NCBI GenBank assembly: GCA_021018995.1
Contig: CM037593.1
Location: 41,615,810-41,679,809, forward strand
Length of the DNA: 64,000 nucleotides
DNA from: Chloranthus sessilifolius
Lineage: Eukaryota; Streptophyta; Magnoliopsida; Chloranthales; Chloranthaceae
Direction: 5' to 3'
In this document: positions 56,051 to 64,000 of the stretch, piece by piece
How the letters are laid out: each line of letters opens with the position of its first letter
Numbering within the stretch: the stretch's first letter is position 1
The notes under the pieces: model-generated
Database searches by the model: none
Told to the model about the DNA's origin: nothing
Seen by the model: only the letters and a program-made list of their open reading frames with translations
Translations under genes and position numbers: made by a program

Positions 56051-56067
56051 CCCCCAAACCTAAGCTT
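56051..56067 (-). other. Polypurine tract of the minus-strand element
   Basis: On -, AGCTTAGGTTTGGGGG directly precedes the LTR start TGCGTTGAGAG. It resembles the conserved pre-LTR sequence of Athila elements (GACTAGCAAAGCTTAGGTTT). Confidence 0.75.
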
Positions 56068-56989
56068 TGCTAGTCCCTGAGCAAAGACAAAATAAAAACA
56101 AAGTAAATGTACCACTTTTGTAGGGAGCACGATTGCATTTAGCATATGCAACAAGCCTTTTAAACCCTAGGTGATCCCTAGTGGAGGAGTGAAGTCTCTG
56201 AGGGTTTTCATGAAGGTACCCACAAACTTCTTCAATGAATCGCTTAAGATCACCGCAGCTCACATAAATAACTTTCATCCAACTGCTTATTCACACTGCA
56301 TGATCATGTTGTAAGAAGATTTTCAAGAAAATCATCAGTTCAAAACTAAAATTCTGCTGTAATTCTTGTTACTACTCAGTAAATTTATGTCAAAGGCTAT
56401 TTACAAGAAAAATTAATGAACAGCTTGCCTTCTATTTAGGAATCCAGCTTTGATGTTACCCCAATGAGTTGATTTCAAACCCAACTCTCACCAAGATTTT
56501 CACTCATCATGCAAGTAAGAGGGTTGTACTTATTTCACACGGCTCAAGAGCGGTTACAGCTCTCAAATAGGACTGTAAGCATGAGCATAGGCATTGCTTT
56601 TAGTTCAAAATTTACTGCTCTTTTCACCATAGATTACACAAATTCTTATCTCCATGTGACAGCTCAATCCATCATTGATCAGTAAGGACTTTACTGGGGT
56701 TGTAATGTGGCTTATGGGAGAAATTTCTCAAGAATAAAGGGGTGGAATGGTGTTCAAAATTGAGAAGTTAGTCAAGGTAAGGAGGTGATACACAAACCTT
56801 CTTTAATTCAGCATATTTTCATCTTCTTCTTTGAATTTCCAGAGCCAAAGTGGCCATCTTTTTCTCTTTCTTTTTCAAGCTTCCAATGAAATGCCTTCTC
56901 TCTTTTTGTTTTTCTCATTTTTTTTTTTTCAAATTAGCATTGACTGGAATGCCACATTTCTTCTGCTGATACATCATTGTCTTCAATTT
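56068..56989 (-). other. Untranslated region before the polypurine tract
   Basis: Non-coding part of the minus-strand Athila-like element. Frames at 56060-56278 and 56831-57037 show no domain. Confidence 0.5.
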
Positions 56990-58184
56990 TTATTCTTCTC
57001 TTGTTGTCAAACTGTTACTCAATTCTCCTGCAGCTGAAGAGCTGGTCACCATGGGGAGGATAGTTTCTTCAAGAATGGGTGCAGCTAAAGAGCTGGTCAC
57101 CACAGGGTCTGGCAAAACTGGTTCTAAGGGATCTGCAAGGGGAGGTTCATTAACAGCTGCAGGTGCAGGTGCAGGTTCACCTTCCTCTCTCTCAGTCTTT
57201 TCAGCATGGCTTGGCTTGTAGTCCAAGCCTTTTTCCCAAAATTGTGAGGGGCTATGACTTCAAATAGTTCTTGGTCATCAATATCAAATTTAGCTTTGAG
57301 GAGGGCTGTGATCAATCTACCAAATGGGAGTCCAGCTAGTTTCTGCTCCTTTTTCAACTTGGCACTAATATCAGCCATGGCTTCAAAAATTAACATAGGG
57401 GCATTGAAAAACTGACCCTTAGAAAAATGAAAGAGAGCCTCTAGAATTGGTGTTCTCCTCTCTTGGCTGTGCCCGGTGACATAAAAACTTCCCCCTCAAA
57501 ATGAAATCCATCAATAAAAATTGGGGTGCTAGGTCTCTCCTCATTATGGACTGTCCAGTGCCAACAATTCCTTGGGTTAAATGTGCAGCCATTTCTCGGA
57601 CCAGAAGGATCAAATTGGAAGGGCATCCCCAAAGCATTCCCTATGTCTTCAAATGTGACAGTTATATCGCAATCATCAATAAAGATAACCAGGGTAGGGA
57701 CATCAGCATCTTTTTTAGTAACTTTTACCAGGTTTCGGTACCATAACTTCACCATTCGCGGGTAAATTTTCTCTGGCAGAGGGGTAAGGATATTGCTTAG
57801 TGAGGCATCTCTCATGTATCTTAAAGATAGCAGACAATCCGGTTTGTTGACTAAAAAAGTTGCGTCCACAATCAACTCAGGAATTAGCTTCTGAGCTTCA
57901 ATGAATGGATTTGGCAGTACCAAATGTATAGGCAGAGGAGGAAGCTCAGGCTCAGGACTAGCAGCTGCAGGGATGGGTTCCTCATGTCTCACTTTCTTCC
58001 CTTTCTCCACCCTATCCGCTTTATCCATTGATAGTTTTCTTTTGGCTGAAGTTTTGGTTTTTCCTTTTGGGGTAGGTTTGCTAACTTTCTTAGCAGAGGA
58101 TTTTGGGAACATGGCAGCCAATGATTTCTCCGCTTTTCCCATTCTAAATTTATGTATGAAAATGCCCACAACAGATGCTGACAC
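56990..58184 (-). pseudogene. Envelope-position gene with plant 'transposon protein' domain
   Basis: Read on -, it starts MSASVVGIFIHKFRMGKAEK. It has a Lys/Ser-rich head and a Pro/Glu stretch, then IYPRMVKLWYRNLVKV, LVIFIDDCDITVTFEDIGNA and LGMPFQF. That core resembles the chromovirus gene at 17084 (YPRLVRLFY and YTFDLEDMAVALRCP). A second part (57396-56990) has KKEQKLAGLPFGRLITALLK and a Pro/Ala-rich tail. Athila elements often have a gene here called envelope-like, but I see no signal peptide or clear membrane segment, so I use the positional name only. Function unknown. Confidence 0.6.
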
Positions 58185-58319
58185 AAAATCAAAATTTTCA
58201 AATGATAAACAGAGAGAATGCGCAGAGAAATACCGAGATCTAGGATTTTTTTGATTGAACGTGTTGCTTGCTTGTTGAAATTCCCCAGACTAGAAGCTAA
58301 AATCCTTCTCTGAAAGCTC

Positions 58320-58760
58320 AAATGATCGAACCAAGGTGAAGAAAAGTGTGGCTAGATTCTCAAATCACACAAGGAAGGAAAGAAATAGGGTTTCTGTGGA
58401 ACAGGTCATTCTCAGAAAGCTTTCGAATATGAAACCCTTACTTCGAAAGGGTTTAAATATTCTCAGAGTTAATTTCGCAAAGTCCTTTTTAAGTTTTCGA
58501 AAAGTTCCAAAATAGACCTTTTTACAACTGAGAATGACATTAGTACCATTCGAAAAGTTAATAGCTTCAGAAACATCTTTTCGAAAAGAAAATGGCTTCA
58601 GAAACATCATTTCGAAAAGAAAATAGCTTCAGAAACAACTATTCGAATAGCAAATCCTTGCTTTCGAGCAGTTCGTTACAAATCCAGATTCTTTTCGAAA
58701 AGTAATTTGAACTTTGCAAAAAGACAATCTTTACTTTGCGATATAACTTTTCACCTATTT
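58320..58760 (-). repeat. CTTTTCGAAAAG motif cluster
   Basis: Between integrase and the downstream gene, TTCGAAAAG or CTTTTCGAA recurs about ten times, often within a unit TTCGAAAAGAAAATGGCTTC (58555-58650, about three tandem copies of about 33 bp). The motif also recurs in this element's LTR. Confidence 0.75.
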
Positions 58761-58856
58761 AAACCATACGAAAAGAGAACAAACATGAATAAAAACAGAG
58801 AAAAAGAAACTAAGCAAAAACTATGAAATAGAAACATATTGTACAGTTGTATACCA

Positions 58857-61800
58857 TCAGATTTGGGGAGATTCTTGATGATAGATGGGCAGCACAGGCT
58901 CCTGGGTATTTTCAATGCATGGTTTGAGCCTCTGACCATTTACTTTTAAGATTCTTCCATTACTTGGATCTAGGATGTCAACAGCTCCAGAAGGAGCTGC
59001 CTGAATGACAGTATATGGCCCTTCCCATCTGGATCTCAGCTTTCCAGGAAAAAATTTGAGTTTTGAGTTAAATAACCATACCTTAGAGCCAGTTGTGAAC
59101 TCTTTTCTCAACAAATTTTTATCATGGAAAGCTTTGACTTTCTCTTTGTAAACTCTTGAGTTTGTGTATGCATTCATTCTCAGCTCCAACTCAGCAAGTT
59201 ACAGTTTCCAGTGATTACCAGCAGTAGTTAGATCCATGCTCAATGTTTTAATGGCCCAAAAGGCTTTATATTCTAACTCCACTGGTAAATGGCATGCTTT
59301 GCCATAGACCAACCTGAATGGGGACATGCCAATTGGGGTTTTATAGGTTGTCCTATATGCCCATAATGCATCATTCTGCTTAAAGGACCAATCCTTTCTG
59401 TCCCTCTTCACAGTCTTTTCCAGTATATGTTTGATTTCTCTATTGGAAATCTCCACTTGTCCACTGGTTTGTGGATGATATGGAGTGGCTACTCTATGAG
59501 TCACAGAGTATTTTTTCAATAAAGTTTCAAAATGTTTATTACAAAAATGGCTTCCCTCATCACTGATAATAGCTCTTGGGAAACCAAACCTGGAAAAAAT
59601 GTGATCCTTTAGAAATTTAAGAACCACTTTGTGGTCATTGGTTTTAGTGGCTGTGGCTTCAATCCATTTGGATACATAATCCACATCTACTAAAATGAAA
59701 TTATACCCATTGGAAGGAGGAAAGGGACCCATGAAGTCTATCCCCCAAACATCAAACAACTCAACTACCAAAATAGGCTGTAAAGGCATTGAGTTTCTCT
59801 TGGAAATGCTGCCCAATTTCTGGCAGTTCTGGTAAGACTTACAGTGCTGTAAAGCATCTTTGAAAAGTATAGGCCAATAAAATCCACACTGCAAAACCTT
59901 TGCAGCAGTTTTGTTTCCACTAAAATGACCTCCACAGGCTTGTTCATGACACATAGAAAGTATTCTATGAAATTCTTGGTCAGGGACACATCTTCTTATT
60001 ATTTGATCTGCACAACTTTTAAACAGATAAGGATCTTCCCAGATGAAATGTTTAACCTTTGAGAAGAAAAGATCTTTATCCATTTTATTCCAATGTTGAG
60101 AAATTCTTCCAGTAGCCAAAAAGTTGACTATGTTTACAAACCAAGGAGTGTGTACACTAATAGCAAAAAGTTGCTCATCAGGGAAAGATTCATTGATAGG
60201 CAGCCTATCAATCTCAGTGGTTAAAATTCTAGACAGGTGATCAGCCACCACATTCTCCACCCCCTTTTTATCTTTGATCTGTAAATCAAATTCCTGTAAT
60301 AGGAGAATCCACCTGATTAATCTTGGTTTGGTGTCCTTCTTAGACAGAAGGTATTTCAAGGCGAGTGGTCACCGAACACCACTATTTGTGAACCCAAGAC
60401 ATATGACTGAATTTCTCTAAAGCAAAACAATTGCGTAGCTCCTTCTCGGTTGTTGTGTAATTGAGCTGTGCATCAATCATTGATCTCTGGCATAAGCTAT
60501 GACATGAAATGACTTTTTCCTTTCTCGCCCAAGGACAACTCCCAAAGCATAATCGATGCATCACACATCGCTCAAAAGGTAGTGAATAATCTGAGCGCAA
60601 TATTGGAGCTGAAATCAAGCTTTTTAAGAATTCAAATGCCTTCATGCATTCATTATTGAAAACAAAAGGGACATCTTGGCACAACAATGACAAAGAGGTG
60701 GTTATTTCTGAAGTCCTTAATGAACCTTCAGAAAATCCAAAGATGTCCCGTAAAAACTTCTGATTTGTTTAACAGTTTTGGGAGGTGGTAAATGTGCAAT
60801 TAAATCAATTTTTGCTCTGTCCACCTCAATGCCCTTGTGGGAAACGACATGGCCAAGGACAATGCCTTGGGTGACCATGAAATGGCTCTTTTCTCAGCTC
60901 AAAACTAGATTGATTTCTTCACATCTCTGTAACACCAATTTGAGATGATGTAAACACTGGGAAAAACTATCTCCGTAAATTGAAAAATCATCCATAAAAA
61001 TCTCCATAAATTGGTCAATCATATCAGAGAAAATGAAATACATGCATCTTTGAAAGGTAGCAGGGGCATTACAAAGACCAAATGGCATTCTTCTATAGGC
61101 AAAAGTGCCAAAAGGGCAAGTGAATGTGGTATTTTCCTGATCTTGTGGGTACACAGGAATCTGGTTGTAACCAGAGTAACCATCAAGAAAATAGTAATAA
61201 GCTTTTCCTGCTAGCTTATCTAAAATCTGATCAATGAATGGGAGAGGGAAATGGTCTTTTCTGGTCATTGAATTTAATTTTTTGTAATCAATACAGACCC
61301 TCCACCCAGTTGTTTGTCTGGTTGACATAAGCTCACCACTATCAGAGGTTACAACAGTGATCCTAGATTTCTTAGGTACCACCTGTGTAGGTGCCACCCA
61401 AGATGAATCTGAAATGGGGTAAATGACCCCTGCATCCAACAACTTAACTACCTCTTTCATGACCACTTCTTGCATATGAGGGTTCAGCCTCCTTTGCATT
61501 TCCCTAGAAGGCTTTGCATCTTCTTCCAAATGGATTTTATGCATGCAAACAGCTGGACTGATTCCTCTCAAATCAGCAATAGTTCAGCCAATTGCCCTTC
61601 TATGTTCTTTCAAAACAATCAACAACTCTTCCTCCTGCTCCTTTGTGAGGGAGGAAGAAATAATTGCAGGCAATGATTTATGATCTCCTAAAAACACATA
61701 TTTCAAATTTTCTGGCAGCTGCTTCAGTTCTAAATCAGGTGGGCTAAGAAAAGAAGGTAACAAAGGTACCTTAGTTGTTTGTGGAAGGGGAAGAGTAGCA

Positions 61801-63318
61801 GGTTTCCAAGAAGAGAAACTTGCTAATTGATTATGAGTTCCTTGCACAACATTTACTTCCTTAGACTTTGAGATACAAACTGTTTCTTCCTCAGAATTTC
61901 CCCAAGCATCTTTAGCATCTGTGGTGAAATCTTCACATTGCAGAAACTGTTGTAAAGTCCCTTCTACCAGTTCATCCAATAGATCAACATGAAAACATTC
62001 CTCAGGGCTGAATTGAGGATGTGTGACTGCATTATAAACATTTAATTTTACCTTCATGTTTCCAAAAGAGACTTCCATAATACCAGACCTGCATTGAATG
62101 CAAGCATTTGTGAGAATGGTCTTCCCAAATGAGTGTATGAAAGTTTTGCTTTTGGTAGGTTCCATGCCCAAAACTAGAAAATCAGCAGGATAGAAAAATT
62201 TATCTACTCCCACCAATACATCTTCAATCATCCCAATTGGCTTCCTTTCAGATCTGTCTGCTAGTTGTAACACCACATGAGTGGGTTTTAATTCTCCCAA
62301 ACCTAGTTTCTCATATACAGAATATGGAAGTAGGTTGACACTAGCACCCAGATCTAATAAAGCCTTTTCAATGGTATGTTCCCCAATAATGCAAGGGATT
62401 GTGGGGATTCCAGGATCTTGAAGTTTAGGAGGTGTGGCAATGGACAACACCTGATTAACTCTTTCCACAGCAAAGACCTTCTTGGATAACTGTATCCTAG
62501 ACTGTCTTTTGTGAGTGCAAACATCTTTCAAAAATTTTGCATATGCTGGAATTTGTTTGATTGCTTCAAGCAAAGGTAGATTTATCTTGACTTGCTTGAA
62601 AGTCTCCATCATTTCATCTATTTTTGTGTTCCCTTTATCAAAAGGGGATATAGATTTCATTGCATGAGGAAATGGCAAATGAGGAACTAGTCCTTCATCT
62701 ACAGCTTTGGAAGCATTTTCAGAATTTTTTTGAATTTTTTGTTTTTCATTTGTTTGATTTTTCTGAGGTATATCAGCACCTCTACTACTATCATTATGCT
62801 GCTCTTGCTGCATATCCTTATCATTTTCCTCATTTTTTTCTTCTTCAGTACCCACTTTGTTATTTATAATTCTTCCACTTCTCAAAGTTGTGACAGTTTT
62901 TACTTCTTCATGTGAAGTAGAAGCTTCTCCAACCATGAACTGTCCTTTGGGATTGTTCAAAGGTTGGCTAGGTAACTTTCCTTCCTCTCTTTTGGCCAAA
63001 GTATTTGAAAGCTGTCCCAATGTCTCTTCAATCTTCTTTATGCTATGGCTGTGAAAATTCACAATCTGAGTTAAAGATCCTAAATTCTGGAGTGAATTTA
63101 GGACTTGATCTTCAAAAGAAGGGGACCTGGAAGGGATTTGAACTGGGGCAGATTGCTGTACAGGTTGTTGGGGAATGGGCTACTGAAAATTTGGCTTGGC
63201 ATAAAAATTCTGCTGATAAGGCAGTGCAGTTTTGAAAGGCATTTGGTTCTTTGGTTGCTGCTGCTATTGTGATTAATAATTCCCTTGGCTCCACCTCAAA
63301 TTGGGGTGCCCTCTCCAT
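58857..63318 (-). pseudogene. Athila-like gag end, protease, RT, RNase H and integrase
   Basis: Read on -. 63062-61584 carries the gag-linker (TVTTLRSGRIINNKV) and protease (KALLDLGASVNLLPYSVYEK). 61571-60894 carries RT (WRVCIDYKKLNSMTRKDHFP, YYYFLDGYSGYNQIPVYPQD, MPFGLCNAPATFQRCM, FMDDFSIYGDSF). 60693-60240 carries RNase H. 60240-59199 carries integrase with the HHCC zinc region ([20 protein letters not shown]...[11 protein letters not shown]) and the core ([54 protein letters not shown]). 59189-58857 carries the integrase C-terminal part (LRSRWEGPYTVIQAAPSGAV). The product would copy and integrate the element. A few breaks are present. Confidence 0.92.
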
Positions 63319-63337
63319 GGATATTCATTTGACTGCA

Positions 63338-64000
63338 TGTAAAGACCTGTATTTTGAACCCGAGTTAGACTGACCCTGTGTGTGTATTCGGCTCGGCAAC
63401 CGACGTCACCATTTGTTTTGGATTTTTATCTAGATGTGATTGTGCAGACAGATTTTAATTTAGAGCCCATTTGAACCCTCGTGCGAAAGTTGTGCACCGA
63501 CCTCGGTGTAGCCGCTCAACACCGGACTTGAGTTTTAAAATTAGAAGTGTATAATACATAAGATGTGTGTGTGTGTTTTACTTTGTGAGCAATCCTATTA
63601 TAAGAAGGAATTGCATTCCCGTATTATACTAGGTTTTGTTAAGAGAGGATAGTTACCCAACCGTGTGAAACTCCTTCTTCTCTCTTCTTCAATCATCGTA
63701 GGAGATCGGTTTAGAAAACCTCCTTCTCTAGAACCCTCTTTGTTGAAAATACTTAAACCTTAGAAAGAACTTGAATCAACCTTGGATTCGTAGTTGGCTA
63801 TAGGGAGAGGTTGAGATCATTGGGGGCGTGTTGGAGTTGTCTCTGTGAACTCGTGGGATCAATCGCGACGCGAATCGTTGAGGAAACCCGTCGGTTTTTA
63901 TCATCGCTCGAGCAAGGTATCACCGAACTCTGACATTGCCTTAGTATTTTAGTCATAACTTTTTATTCCGAACTCTGATTAAGACGATTCGTTTTGCGTT
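63338..64000 (+). mobile_element. LTR of another Ty3/gypsy-type element, running off the window
   Basis: TGTAAAGACCTGTATTTTGA interrupts the gag of the minus-strand Athila-like element. It has the look of plant chromovirus LTR starts (TGTAA-GACC-type). The following 660 bp are non-coding and end at the window edge. The orientation and family need the rest of the element. A CA end in inverted sense was not seen. Confidence 0.55.

Larger units (their letters stand above)
54188..63337 (-). mobile_element. Athila-like Ty3/gypsy element with envelope-position gene, minus strand
   Basis: Read on -, it has part of gag, protease, RT, RNase H, integrase, a further gene, the polypurine tract and the 3' LTR. 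The arrangement with a long region after integrase is typical of the Athila clade. Its upstream end is cut at 63338 by another LTR. It lies inside the + strand Athila-like element. Only a few breaks are visible in pol, so it looks younger than its host element. Confidence 0.88.

Noticed and set aside
56990-58184. A true retroviral envelope gene
   Set aside because: No signal peptide, fusion peptide or clear membrane anchor; only the position fits.
1-64000. Helitron as the carrier of the gene fragments
   Set aside because: No CTRR-hairpin end or Rep/helicase was seen; the CACTA terminus and subterminal repeats explain the region better.

Overview
This window is repeat-rich intergenic DNA from a flowering plant. 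The evidence is the mix of elements (Tekay-like chromovirus, Athila-like Ty3/gypsy, MULEs with a ULP1 protease gene, CACTA, many MITEs), the plant gene fragments (ACC oxidase, NTH1, AKT1-type K+ channel) and the AT-rich introns. The lineage cannot be fixed from this sequence. I see no intact host gene, no rRNA or tRNA gene and no CRISPR array.

Layout. 1-7969: the right part of a CACTA transposon. It starts in a DUF4216-type transposase fragment and ends at a CTAGTG terminus preceded by GGAGACGGC subterminal repeats. Between these lie, all on + and with introns kept, an unrecognised gene piece, ACC-oxidase exons 1-2, three NTH1 exons and about four AKT1 exons, with MITEs in the gaps. 8394-21619: an old GAGCC-rich, hAT-like element split by a complete chromovirus (8916-21295, TSD AATAT) that carries an extra gene after its chromodomain. 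21840-23495: small DNA elements. 23496-33304: a 9.8-kb MULE with 80-bp TIRs, a decayed mudrA on + and a decayed multi-exon DUF1985/ULP1 gene on -. It sits inside a small CACTA MITE. 33575-36689: more MITEs. 38837-42476: a non-autonomous MULE of the same TIR family with a perfect 9-bp TSD; a solo chromovirus LTR sits inside its left TIR. 42486-48480: a second DUF1985/ULP1 gene remnant on +, with a promoter-like start and a 172-bp tandem array in its likely first intron. 48523-54187: the left half of an Athila-like element on +. It is cut by a second Athila-like element on - (54188-63337), which is itself cut by the LTR of a further element (from 63338).

How it fits together. The window is mostly a set of nested insertions whose order can be read from target-site duplications. 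The MULE and the solo-LTR-bearing MULE share TIRs, so one transposase could have served both. The two ULP1 genes are related. Two unrelated retrotransposon lineages carry a similar plant accessory domain downstream of integrase. The most unusual pattern is that almost every large element here has its own short, CG-centred palindromic motif, repeated many times in its introns, leader or LTR.
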